32,326 bases of DNA from Candidatus Woesearchaeota archaeon (GTDB lineage Archaea > Nanobdellota > Nanobdellia > Woesearchaeales > GW2011-AR4). This document shows positions 23,601-30,855 of the stretch, one piece after another. Within the stretch, counting starts at the first letter, position 1. Each line of letters opens with the position of its first letter. The stretch lies in assembly GCA_018303655.1 (NCBI GenBank), contig JAGVXT010000013.1, positions 1 through 32,326 of the forward strand, written 5' to 3'. The position numbers and the translations under genes are program-made. A model generated the notes under the pieces. That model was not told the origin of the DNA. It was given only the letters and a program-made list of their open reading frames with translations, and ran no database searches.

Positions 23601-24569
23601 ATGAGGGTTTTAAAGCAGAAAAAAAAGAGGCTATTTGAATTTCTGGGCAAATTAAAGCAGTCTTACGAGCTAATAGCCCCTGTCAGCAAGGACGTTGTCA
23701 GGTTTGAAAAAATTGATGATACTGGCGATATTTATCTTGAAAAGAATTCATACTTTCCCCTTAAGGAGTATTTTTTCAGGAAAGAGGAAGTCTTGTTCAA
23801 ATTCAACGGCAATAAAATTATTGTGCCGGCTCCTGAAGCTCCGGCAAGAGTGTTCTTTGGCATCAGAAAATGCGATTTGAATGCAATAAGTCACCAGGAC
23901 ATGGTGTTTATGAACCAAGTCAATGATCCTTATTACAGTTCTATGAGAAAAAACAGCTTTTTGCTCGGTTATCACTGCAACACTGCTCCCAGCCCATTCT
24001 GTTTCTGCGGCTCCTTGGAATTGGTGGATTATTCCGATTTGATGTTTTATGACAGGGGCGATTATCTGCTTGTTGAGATTGGCTCTGAAAAAGGAAAATT
24101 TTTAGCTGGCAAATTCAGAGAATTTTTTGTTGAAACCAATGCAGCAATAACACAAAAAGAAAAAATAATTCCTAGAGCAGACAGGCTTGACAAGAAGGAC
24201 ATTTCTCATCTTTACGACCATCCTGACTGGAAAAAGGGAGTTGATATCTGCTTGTCGTGCTCTGCTTGCACTGCCCTATGCCCGACGTGCTACTGCTTTG
24301 AGATTCATGACAATGTCGGCACAAAAAACCCAAAGGAAGGGGAGAGAAAGCGCAGCTGGAGCTCATGCCAGGTGCAGGAATTCACAAAAGTCGCAGGTGA
24401 GCATGTGTTCAGGAAAGAAAGGGAAGAAAGGTTCAAGCACAGAATTTATCATCAGCTTGACTATTTCAAGCAAAAAAATGGAATAAACCTTTGCGTTGGC
24501 TGCGGCAGGTGCATAGAGGCATGCCCCACAAGAATAGATTTTGTTGAGATTATTAACGAGATGAAATGA
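23601..24569 (+). CDS. hydB: [NiFe] sulfhydrogenase-type beta subunit, 4Fe-4S protein
   Basis: 322 residues. Two 4Fe-4S motifs near the C-terminus, CLSCSACTALCP (217-228) and CVGCGRCIEACP (298-309), are each followed by the usual cluster-exchange Pro. Further Cys lie in 'GIRKCDL' and 'NTAPSPFCFCG'. This matches HydB/AsrA-type electron-transfer subunits, which relay electrons between the flavin subunit HydG and the HydD-HydA hydrogenase core. In group 3b enzymes the order is hydB-hydG-hydD-hydA, as here. The in-frame codon just before ATG 23601 is TGA, so no longer start is possible. It overlaps hydG by 4 bp. Confidence 0.88.
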   Translation: MRVLKQKKKRLFEFLGKLKQSYELIAPVSKDVVRFEKIDDTGDIYLEKNSYFPLKEYFFRKEEVLFKFNGNKIIVPAPEAPARVFFGIRKCDLNAISHQDMVFMNQVNDPYYSSMRKNSFLLGYHCNTAPSPFCFCGSLELVDYSDLMFYDRGDYLLVEIGSEKGKFLAGKFREFFVETNAAITQKEKIIPRADRLDKKDISHLYDHPDWKKGVDICLSCSACTALCPTCYCFEIHDNVGTKNPKEGERKRSWSSCQVQEFTKVAGEHVFRKEREERFKHRIYHQLDYFKQKNGINLCVGCGRCIEACPTRIDFVEIINEMK

Positions 24570-25387
24570 AACAAAAACTAAAACAATTAGAAAACCCTTA
24601 CATCCCAAAACCATACAAAATCCTTGATTTCCATAGGGAAACCTTTGACACGTTTACTTTAACAGTTAATATGAAAACAAGCCATGAGCCTGGGCAGTTT
24701 GTCCAAGTTTCAGTGCCGGGCTTTGGAGAAGCTCCTATTTCAATCTGCTCCGACTCAAAGGATTTCATTGAATTAAACATAAGGGAAGTCGGAAATGTGA
24801 CAAGGGCGCTTGCCAAGCTGAGAAAAGGCGATAAACTGCTTGTCAGAGGGCCTTATGGAAAAGGCTATCCGATGCAGCATATTAAGGGCAATAACATAAT
24901 TATGATAGGCGGCGGCTGCGGCGTTGCGCCATTGAAAGGGGCAATAGGCTATATAGAAAATCATAGAGCTGACTTCAATGATGTCCTGCTGTACTTAGGA
25001 TATAGGTCTCCGGATGATATAATCTTCAAAAGGGAAATGGAAAGGTGGAAAAAGGAATACCACATAAAGGTAACTGTTGACAAGAATGCACATGGCAAGT
25101 TCTGCTACGATGCAAAAGAAGGCTTCATTACTGATGCGCTTAAAGCGTCGAGCTTCACAAATGAAAACAAAGTTGTGTTCATTTGCGGCCCTCCAATTAT
25201 GATGAAGGGCGCAATTGACATACTAAAGCAAAAAGGATTCCACGATGACCAGATTTTTATCAGTGCAGAAAGATTGATGTACTGCGCGCTTGGGATATGC
25301 TGCCACTGCATGATAAGAGGAAAGTTCACTTGCATTGACGGGCCTGTCTTCAGGTATGATGAGGTAAAAGATTTTAAGAATGATTGA
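24566..25387 (+). CDS. hydG: [NiFe] sulfhydrogenase-type gamma subunit, FAD/NAD(P)-binding
   Basis: 273 residues, ferredoxin-NADP reductase fold. The FAD domain (1-105) has 'PGQFVQVSVPGFGEAPISI', the family variant of the RxYS flavin motif. The NAD(P) domain begins 'MIGGGCGVAPLKGAIGYI' and contains 'FICGPPIMM'. A C-terminal [2Fe-2S]-type cluster C-x4-CC-x2-C ... C is seen in 'MYCALGICCHCMIRGKFTC', as in dihydroorotate dehydrogenase K/HydG subunits. It passes electrons between NAD(P)H and HydB. The 4-bp overlap with hydB implies coupled translation. The next hyd gene, hydD, is displaced about 1 kb by two unrelated genes. Confidence 0.9.
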   Translation: MKQKLKQLENPYIPKPYKILDFHRETFDTFTLTVNMKTSHEPGQFVQVSVPGFGEAPISICSDSKDFIELNIREVGNVTRALAKLRKGDKLLVRGPYGKGYPMQHIKGNNIIMIGGGCGVAPLKGAIGYIENHRADFNDVLLYLGYRSPDDIIFKREMERWKKEYHIKVTVDKNAHGKFCYDAKEGFITDALKASSFTNENKVVFICGPPIMMKGAIDILKQKGFHDDQIFISAERLMYCALGICCHCMIRGKFTCIDGPVFRYDEVKDFKND

Positions 25388-25424
25388 AATGAAAAAAACC
25401 GAATCCAGAAAACATTTTCAATGG

Positions 25425-25730
25425 CTAAAATAAATCGTTAACTTTAGACTTTAACAAATCAATTAATTCAGGCTGGTTATAATGGTAAACATCAGGAATA
25501 TCAAGAGAAAGGATACGCTTTTGCATATAGTGCTTGGGAAAGCGTTTGGCTATCTCGGCCCTTTGGGATTGCTCCATGACTATAACTACATTAGCCCAAT
25601 TAAGCTGTTTTTCAGTTACTGGGTTTTCATTATAAAGGCCAGCAGACTTGGTATTAAATCTGCCTTTAAAAGCTTCTTCAGCTGTTTTGCTCCTGTTCTG
25701 GTTCTGGTTGCAGACGAAAAGTACATTCAT
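25425..25730 (-). CDS. Low-molecular-weight phosphatase-like protein
   Basis: 101 residues from the ATG at 25730 (MNVLFVCNQNQNRS...), which places the P-loop at the family's normal position. The longer frame from 25754 adds eight residues. The catalytic loop is C-x5-R-S (Cys7, Arg13), and 'LDIPDVYHY' may supply the Asp general acid. LMW-PTP-fold proteins include tyrosine phosphatases and arsenate reductases. At 101 residues this one is shorter than the usual 140-150 and resembles compact archaeal homologues. It sits in reverse orientation inside the hydrogenase gene cluster, between hydG and the membrane-protein gene, so it probably does not belong to that operon. Confidence 0.68.
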   Translation of the reverse strand: MNVLFVCNQNQNRSKTAEEAFKGRFNTKSAGLYNENPVTEKQLNWANVVIVMEQSQRAEIAKRFPKHYMQKRILSLDIPDVYHYNQPELIDLLKSKVNDLF

Positions 25731-25792
25731 AGTCTTATGATTGGAAAAGCGCATAATTTAAATGTTTCTGTTAAAGTAGTGGATAGGGTACA

Positions 25793-26410
25793 ATGAGCAA
25801 AATAATTGATTTTTTCAGGGAGAATTGGATTGGAGGGGTAGTAGGAGGGGTACCATTATTACTGATCTCGTGGCCAATTCTTTTAGATTTTTGGTTTCCT
25901 CTAATCCCGGCGCTTCTTTTGGGTATGACTTTAGGAGCATTCATTAATAAATCTGCAAGAAGTGGCAAATATCTTTATGTCACTCTTGCCGTGCCTCTTT
26001 ATTTGGCGGTGTTACTATTCATGATTGCGCCCTATGGTGTTATAGAACTTCCCGTTGATTTACCATACAGGTGTAATTTTGAAAAGGGTTTGCAATGTTT
26101 AGAATATGAAATATCCAAGGACAGGGGAATTACGTTTACTGTGAGAAATAATTATAATGACACTATTTTATTGAATTCTGTGACATTCAAGAATTTAATC
26201 TCCAATGAAATTGTATCTTGCTTGAATCAACCATCTTTTCCCATGCAACTTAGGAAAATTGAATCAGTTTCAATTTCATCTAAAGAATGTTCCCTTTCTA
26301 ATGAACCAAAGGATAAAATAGGTTTGTCGATAGAATTGAATTATTTAATTGGTAATTCACTGGAGGAACAAGTTGCTCACGGAGAAATATTCACTTCCGT
26401 TGGAAAATAA
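25793..26410 (+). CDS. Membrane-anchored protein with extracytoplasmic Cys-rich domain
   Basis: 205 residues. Two or three hydrophobic helices occupy about 12-50 and 60-85; the rest (90-205) is a predicted outside domain, 'YRCNFEKGLQCLEYEISKD...' with four Cys. Its opening C-x4-GL-x-C-x-[DE]-Y is the same as in the transposon lipoprotein at 613-1254, and the following strand pattern is similar. The two therefore probably share an extracytoplasmic beta-domain. It lies in the hyd locus, with its stop only 4 bp before hydD, so hydD may be read from this gene's promoter (TAATTTAAATG near 25754). A link to H2 metabolism is not indicated by sequence. Confidence 0.6.
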   Translation: MSKIIDFFRENWIGGVVGGVPLLLISWPILLDFWFPLIPALLLGMTLGAFINKSARSGKYLYVTLAVPLYLAVLLFMIAPYGVIELPVDLPYRCNFEKGLQCLEYEISKDRGITFTVRNNYNDTILLNSVTFKNLISNEIVSCLNQPSFPMQLRKIESVSISSKECSLSNEPKDKIGLSIELNYLIGNSLEEQVAHGEIFTSVGK

Positions 26411-26414
26411 AAAA

Positions 26415-27197
26415 ATGCCGAAACCAAAACTCAAATTAGGATTTTACGGAATAACAGGATGCGCAGGCTGCTTATTGTCGGTCATATTCAACGAGGATGA
26501 AATTCTTGATTTAATTCAATTAGTTGACCTGAAGGCATTCCCATTCATAAAGGAAGTAAATCCGGACGAGCAGTTCGATTACGTGTTTATGGAAGGATTG
26601 GTGGCTGACAAAGGTGATTTGGAGGAGCTTGAAAAGCTCAGGCAAAACACAAGATACATTGTGTCATTGGGGGCATGCGCATGCACTGGCTGCGTGCCTG
26701 CATACAGGCAATTTACCCTAAAGGAAAATTACGAGCATTTGTTGTATCGGAAGCAAAAAGAAGTTGAAGACATCCAGCCAACTCCGATAGACGCGCATGT
26801 CAAAGTGGACTATTACATCCCGGGCTGCCCTCCTGACAAAAGGGAAATTGTAACGTTCATAAAAAACATAGCGATAGGCAAAGAGCCAAAGCCGTATGAA
26901 AATCCCGTATGCGTTGAATGCAGGAAAAACGGCAACCAATGCCTGCTTGATTTGGGAAAGCCGTGCCTTGGCCCCATCACCGCCGGCGGGTGCAACTCTG
27001 TATGCATTAACGGCAATTTTGAATGCTGGGGCTGCAGAGGGCCAACAAAAGACATGAATTTGCCATTGATGATAAAAATTTTGAAGGAGAAAGGATTCGA
27101 CGACAAGTTCATACAGGACAGGATGAGGACTTTTGCAGGATTAAAGCTGCCGATGCTTGAGCAATTTTTTAATGTTAAGGTCAATGTAAAATGCTAA
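26415..27197 (+). CDS. hydD: [NiFe] hydrogenase small subunit (delta)
   Basis: 260 residues from the ATG at 26415; the frame upstream of it overlaps the previous gene. The proximal cluster ligands are visible: 'GITGCAGC' (Cys16, Cys19), 'GACACTGC' and 'IPGCPPD'. The C-terminal region holds the other clusters, 'CVECRKNGNQC', 'GKPCLGP', 'GGCNSVC' and 'CWGCRGP'. There is no Tat signal, so the enzyme is cytoplasmic, as in group 3 hydrogenases. It transfers electrons between HydA's Ni-Fe site and HydB. It is separated from hydA by a 156-bp palindromic insertion. Confidence 0.93.
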   Translation: MPKPKLKLGFYGITGCAGCLLSVIFNEDEILDLIQLVDLKAFPFIKEVNPDEQFDYVFMEGLVADKGDLEELEKLRQNTRYIVSLGACACTGCVPAYRQFTLKENYEHLLYRKQKEVEDIQPTPIDAHVKVDYYIPGCPPDKREIVTFIKNIAIGKEPKPYENPVCVECRKNGNQCLLDLGKPCLGPITAGGCNSVCINGNFECWGCRGPTKDMNLPLMIKILKEKGFDDKFIQDRMRTFAGLKLPMLEQFFNVKVNVKC

Positions 27198-27209
27198 TAT
27201 TAAAAAATT

Positions 27210-27365
27210 CAATCCGTCCCTTTGGGACATTAGCCAGTGCTTGGCTTTGCTGTCTGCCACACGCAAAGCCTCGCAGATTTATTCATTATTTCAATGAATT
27301 CCTTCGAGGCGAAAATTCAATGGCAGTAGAATTTTCGCCGAGTGAATCTTATGTCCGAAGGACGG
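27210..27365. mobile_element. MITE-like palindromic insertion between hydD and hydA
   Basis: A non-coding, strongly self-complementary unit. The outer arm AATCCGTCC...GGGACAT (27211-27230) pairs with ATGTCC...GGACGGATT (27351-27368). Inside are three hairpins: GGCTTTGC/GCAAAGCC (27243-27269), ATTCATT/AATGAAT (27281-27299) and a perfect GGCGAAAATTC/GAATTTTCGCC (27308-27338). The 11-mer ATTAAAAAATT stands on both sides (27199-27209 and 27366-27376), like a target duplication. No protein is encoded. As RNA it would form a large branched structure in the hyd transcript. Confidence 0.65.
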
Positions 27366-27402
27366 ATTAAAAAATTAAAAGTTAAATAGGCAAAAACTGA
27401 AA

Positions 27403-28677
27403 ATGCCAAAAACAATAACCTTAAACCACATAACCAAGATAGAGGGGCATGCGAAACTTGAGATTGGGGTAGAAAGAGGTGGAATAACAAAGTGCCAGCT
27501 TTCTGCAGTCGAAGGCTCAAGATACTTTGAAGGGCTCGTCAGGGGAAGGAAATTTTTTGAAGCGCATGAAATAACCTCAAGAATCTGCGGCATCTGCAGC
27601 TGCGCGCATGTAATTGCAGCAATAAGCGCTGTTGAAGACGCTTTGAATTACAAGCCAAGCGAGCAAACTTTGCAATTAAGAAAGCTCCTTACTTTAGGAG
27701 AAAGAATAAGGAGCCACGCTACCCATCTTTACTTTCTTGCCTTGCCGGATTATCTTGGCTATGAGTCTGCATTGGCAATGGCTTCCAAATACAGGCCGCA
27801 GCTCCAGAATGCATTGAATTTGATGAAAACAGGCAATTTGGCAATTAAAATTATAGGCGGCAGGGACCTGCATCCTGTATCAGCAACCGTTGGAGGCTGG
27901 CTCAAGCTGCCAAAAAAATCTGATTTGCTGATTATCGGGAAGCAGCTGGAATCTGCAAAAGCGGATGCAATAAAAACATGCAAACTGTTTTTCTCTTTGA
28001 AGTATCCGGAGTTCCAAAGCAGGACGGAGTGTTTTTCCTTGATTGACAAAAATTCCTACGCTGTTCTTGAAGGCGAGTTTTCATCAGAAAAGATCTCTTT
28101 CAGAAAATCCCAGTATAAAGAATTTATTAACGAGTACCACGAGCCAAGGTCAACTGCCAACTTTGTCGTGAAAAGCGACCACAGGTACATGGTGGGCGCG
28201 TTATCGAGGCTGAACAACAGCCATAGGAAGCTCAGCAAAAATGCGAAAAAAATGCTCAAGCTGTCAAAGATAAGGCTGCCTTCAAAAAACCCGTATTTGA
28301 ATAATGTTGCGCAGGCAATTGAGATTGTGCATTGCATTGACGAAGCAATCAGGATATGTGAAAATCTTAATATCAGGAGCGAGGCTGTGGAAAAACCGAA
28401 GCTCAAAGCAGGCAATGGAGTTGGCGCGATTGAAGTTCCAAGGGGCACTTTATGGCATGATTACACTATAAATGATAATGGAGTCATAACAAATGCAAAC
28501 ATAATAACGCCAACAGCGCAGAACCTTTTGAACATACAGGAAGATATAAGGGATTTTGTGCCTTCTGTAGCAAGCAAAAGAAAAGAGAAAATTGTGCTCG
28601 AGGTTGAGAAGCTGATAAGGAGCTACGACCCTTGCTTCTCGTGCTCTGCGCATTTCTTGGAAGTGAAATGGTCGTGA
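27403..28677 (+). CDS. hydA: [NiFe] hydrogenase large subunit (alpha), catalytic
   Basis: 424 residues. Both nickel-binding motifs are intact: N-terminal R-x-C-G-x-C at 60-65 in 'SRICGICSCAH', and C-terminal D-P-C-x2-C-x2-H at 409-417 in 'DPCFSCSAH'. The protein continues seven residues beyond His417 (FLEVKWS). This is the C-terminal peptide that maturation proteases remove after nickel insertion, and a candidate protease gene lies at 29544-29909. It catalyses reversible H2 oxidation. With HydBGD it forms a soluble group 3b-type, NAD(P)-linked complex. Its promoter and leader are altered by the palindromic insertion 27210-27365. Confidence 0.95.
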   Translation: MPKTITLNHITKIEGHAKLEIGVERGGITKCQLSAVEGSRYFEGLVRGRKFFEAHEITSRICGICSCAHVIAAISAVEDALNYKPSEQTLQLRKLLTLGERIRSHATHLYFLALPDYLGYESALAMASKYRPQLQNALNLMKTGNLAIKIIGGRDLHPVSATVGGWLKLPKKSDLLIIGKQLESAKADAIKTCKLFFSLKYPEFQSRTECFSLIDKNSYAVLEGEFSSEKISFRKSQYKEFINEYHEPRSTANFVVKSDHRYMVGALSRLNNSHRKLSKNAKKMLKLSKIRLPSKNPYLNNVAQAIEIVHCIDEAIRICENLNIRSEAVEKPKLKAGNGVGAIEVPRGTLWHDYTINDNGVITNANIITPTAQNLLNIQEDIRDFVPSVASKRKEKIVLEVEKLIRSYDPCFSCSAHFLEVKWS

Positions 28678-28727
28678 TGCTCTCATTATTTGGAAGAATC
28701 TAAATGGAAAGGCAAAAATGTATAGAA

Positions 28728-29099
28728 TTAAACATGTTTTGCGGAAACTGGGACTCCGCCAACCGAATATGTGTGGGGTGAATTTTCTTCGTCTTTGAAT
28801 TTGTTTCCCTTTCTCACAACAGAATCCACTACAGCCCAATAATAGTCTATGAACCTGCTCACCACGGGATTTTTCATATTGAGTTTGTACATTTTTGCCT
28901 TTCCAACGACTCTTGTCTGTACAACTATCTTCTTTTCCTTAAACTCTTTCCATAATCCTTTTAATGTAGTATATCCTACCTCGGAGTATCGCGCAATATC
29001 CTTCATTGAATAGTCATACTCCGAATGTACTATTAAGAAGCTCCATATCCTGTTTTTAGGCGTGTCGCCTTCTTCCTGCAAAAATACTGACTTTGGCAT
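28728..29099 (-). CDS. Winged-helix transcriptional regulator
   Basis: 123 residues. 'PKNRIWSFLIVHSEYDYSMKDIARYSEVGYTTLKGLWKEFKEKKIVVQTRVVGKAKMYKLN' (14-74) is a clear winged helix resembling archaeal replication-/plasmid-type wHTH regulators. The C-terminal 45 residues add one helix ('VVSRFIDYYWAVVDSVV') and a polar tail. It is transcribed toward hydA and divergent from the small gene at 29215, with a 115-bp intergenic region holding two direct repeats, a plausible operator. It may control itself and the downstream maturation genes; this is inference from position only. Confidence 0.7.
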   Translation of the reverse strand: MPKSVFLQEEGDTPKNRIWSFLIVHSEYDYSMKDIARYSEVGYTTLKGLWKEFKEKKIVVQTRVVGKAKMYKLNMKNPVVSRFIDYYWAVVDSVVRKGNKFKDEENSPHTYSVGGVPVSAKHV

Positions 29100-29147
29100 T
29101 GTAATCTATACACTAATGCATACACCCATTAATATTTAAAGGTTTCT

Positions 29148-29192
29148 ATTTAGACCCATAAGGGACTAAATTTAGACCATATACTTATATAC
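29148..29192 (+). promoter_or_regulatory. Direct-repeat operator candidate and TATA box before the 29215 gene
   Basis: ATTTAGACCCATA (29148-29160) and ATTTAGACCATA (29170-29181) are near-identical, spaced 22 bp or two helical turns. The second abuts TACTTATATAC (29182-29192), a TATA box centred 28 bp before the GTG start at 29215. A factor bound there could block or recruit TBP. The divergent wHTH gene is the obvious candidate. Confidence 0.5.
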
Positions 29193-29214
29193 TTCTTGAT
29201 GCTCATTTTTTTAC

Positions 29215-29520
29215 GTGGCCAAAGTAAAAAGAAGTGAGTACATAAGAATTAGCAGGACAATAGTAAAGAAGCTTTTTGATCAAAACTGCTTTGGGAAAGG
29301 CTCTGTTTATATTAACGTTTTAAAGTCAGGAATGCCAAAGGAAGATTTGGATAAAGTTGAGATTGTGCTGGAATCTCTGGTAAAGCAGAATATCTGCGGC
29401 AAAAAGAAAAAAGAGCATGGCTGGAAATACCACCTAAATATGGACAGGTACGACAAAATAAAGGAGATAATCAAAGAGAAAGGAAGTAATTCAATGATCC
29501 CGATTTTATTGTTACTTTAG
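29215..29520 (+). CDS. Small hypothetical protein, possible winged-helix
   Basis: 101 residues from a GTG at 29215, placed by a TATA box 28 bp upstream (leaderless). Residues 10-75 suggest a winged helix: 'YIRISRTIVKKLFDQN', 'PKEDLDKVEIVLESLVKQNICGKKKKEHGWKYHLN'. The C-terminus is a charged helix ending in a short hydrophobic run (MIPILLLL). No named family is recognised. It precedes the maturation protease gene by 23 bp on the same strand and may share its transcript. Confidence 0.55.
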   Translation: MAKVKRSEYIRISRTIVKKLFDQNCFGKGSVYINVLKSGMPKEDLDKVEIVLESLVKQNICGKKKKEHGWKYHLNMDRYDKIKEIIKEKGSNSMIPILLLL

Positions 29521-29543
29521 CAAAATTAAGAACCACTAATAAA

Positions 29544-29909
29544 ATGCGAAACCTGTATGTATTCGGCAATGAATACCTTGAAGATGACAATTTCGGCCAT
29601 AAAGTTGCACAACATTTAAAAAAAAAGTTCAAGATAGTCACTTGTTATTCGCCTGAAACCCTTCTTGATGCCGGGGAAAAAGAAATAATAATTTTGGACG
29701 TAGTCAAAAATGCCGAAAAGCCAATAATAATTGACGACATTTCAAAACTAAAAACCAACAAAATCATAAGCTTGCACGATTTCGACCTGGGATTTTTTTT
29801 GAACTTGATGAACAACATGGGGATAAAAAGAAAGATTAAAATAATAGGAATCCCGGCAAAGGGGAATATCCGGGAAACAACAAGGAAAGTTATCGGGCTT
29901 ATCGGCTAA
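29544..29909 (+). CDS. Hydrogenase maturation protease (HycI/HyaD family)
   Basis: 121 residues. The N-terminal 'YVFGNEYLEDDNFGHKVAQHL' matches the family's GNxxxxDDGxG motif, with Asn-Phe in place of Asp-Gly. 'IIILDVV' carries the second metal-binding acidic residue and 'SLHDFD' the His. These proteases remove the C-terminal peptide from the hydrogenase large subunit once nickel is inserted; the obvious substrate is HydA, which ends with a seven-residue tail. It is shorter than the typical 150-160 residues. The next gene begins 1 bp after its stop, so it is co-transcribed with the EamA transporter. Confidence 0.78.
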   Translation: MRNLYVFGNEYLEDDNFGHKVAQHLKKKFKIVTCYSPETLLDAGEKEIIILDVVKNAEKPIIIDDISKLKTNKIISLHDFDLGFFLNLMNNMGIKRKIKIIGIPAKGNIRETTRKVIGLIG

Positions 29910-29910
29910 A

Positions 29911-30855
29911 ATGGAGAATAAAAAAGGATTGATGCTGGTTTTTGGGACTGCAATAATCTCCGGATTTTCTATTTTTGTGAACAGCTATGCAATACAGGGC
30001 ACTAACGCGCCTGCTTTTGTTTTCCTCAAAAATTTGCTGGTTGCATTGATGCTTTTTGCGATATTGGCTTTTTTCGGAAGCTTTAAAGAGCTTAAAAAGC
30101 TGACAAAAAAGCAGTGGTATAAGCTCGTTGCAATAGGCTTTATCGGCGGCTCAATACCATTCATATTATTTTTTAAGGGACTGCAGATGATAGGGAAAGA
30201 GCCTGCTTCTGTTGGCTCGTTTATACATAAAACGATTTTCATTTATGCCGCAATACTTGCCATAATATTTTTGAAAGAAAAAATTAACAAATGGCTTATT
30301 GCAGGAGCTTTGTTGATTTTATCCGGGACTTATTTATTTGCAACGCCCAAATTCAGCTTAGTGGCATCGCAAACAATAATACAGGGCATGATTTTTGTGC
30401 TTGCAGCCACGATGATGTGGGCTTTGGAGAACGTAATTGCAAAACATGTGCTTAAAGAGCTTTCTGGAACAATAGTGGCTTTTGGAAGGATGTTTATCGG
30501 CTCAATTTTTATTTTGGCTTATTTGATTGCAACTGGCGAGCTGTCGGCAATAGCCAAGTTTGGACAGCAGCATTACCTTTGGATTTTTGTGACAGCAATG
30601 TTCCTTTTGCTTTATGTTCTTACATACTACAATGGCTTGAAGCTCGTTAATGTTACAACTGCAACTTCCGTGCTCTCTATCGGCGCTCCAATAACAAGTT
30701 TGCTTGCATTAGCTTTCAAAGGGCAGCAGATAAATCCTTACCAGATTTATGGGGTTATGCTCATATTTACAGGAGTTATTTCAATTGTTTGGATGCAGAA
30801 AATAGTATTCCCGGTTCATAAAATTCTTAAAGTGAAGGCTTATGGACGGGGTTGA
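29911..30855 (+). CDS. EamA/DMT-family membrane transporter
   Basis: 314 residues with about ten hydrophobic helices in two five-helix repeats (about 5-145 and 155-295), the DMT superfamily layout. 'SFIHKTIFIYAAILAIIFLKEKIN' is the conserved helix 4-5 region of repeat 1, and 'VTTATSVLSIGAPITSLLALAF' its counterpart in repeat 2. EamA proteins export amino acids and other metabolites; the substrate is unknown. Near-zero spacing from the protease gene and a 14-bp overlap with the next gene indicate one operon. Confidence 0.85.
   Translation: MENKKGLMLVFGTAIISGFSIFVNSYAIQGTNAPAFVFLKNLLVALMLFAILAFFGSFKELKKLTKKQWYKLVAIGFIGGSIPFILFFKGLQMIGKEPASVGSFIHKTIFIYAAILAIIFLKEKINKWLIAGALLILSGTYLFATPKFSLVASQTIIQGMIFVLAATMMWALENVIAKHVLKELSGTIVAFGRMFIGSIFILAYLIATGELSAIAKFGQQHYLWIFVTAMFLLLYVLTYYNGLKLVNVTTATSVLSIGAPITSLLALAFKGQQINPYQIYGVMLIFTGVISIVWMQKIVFPVHKILKVKAYGRG

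Noticed and set aside
23576-23638. A 20-codon open frame (MAEDAHGLNEGF...) overlapping the hydB start, as a possible leader peptide
   Set aside because: Its ATG lies only about 10 bp after the TATA box, upstream of the predicted transcript start, so it should not be on the message.
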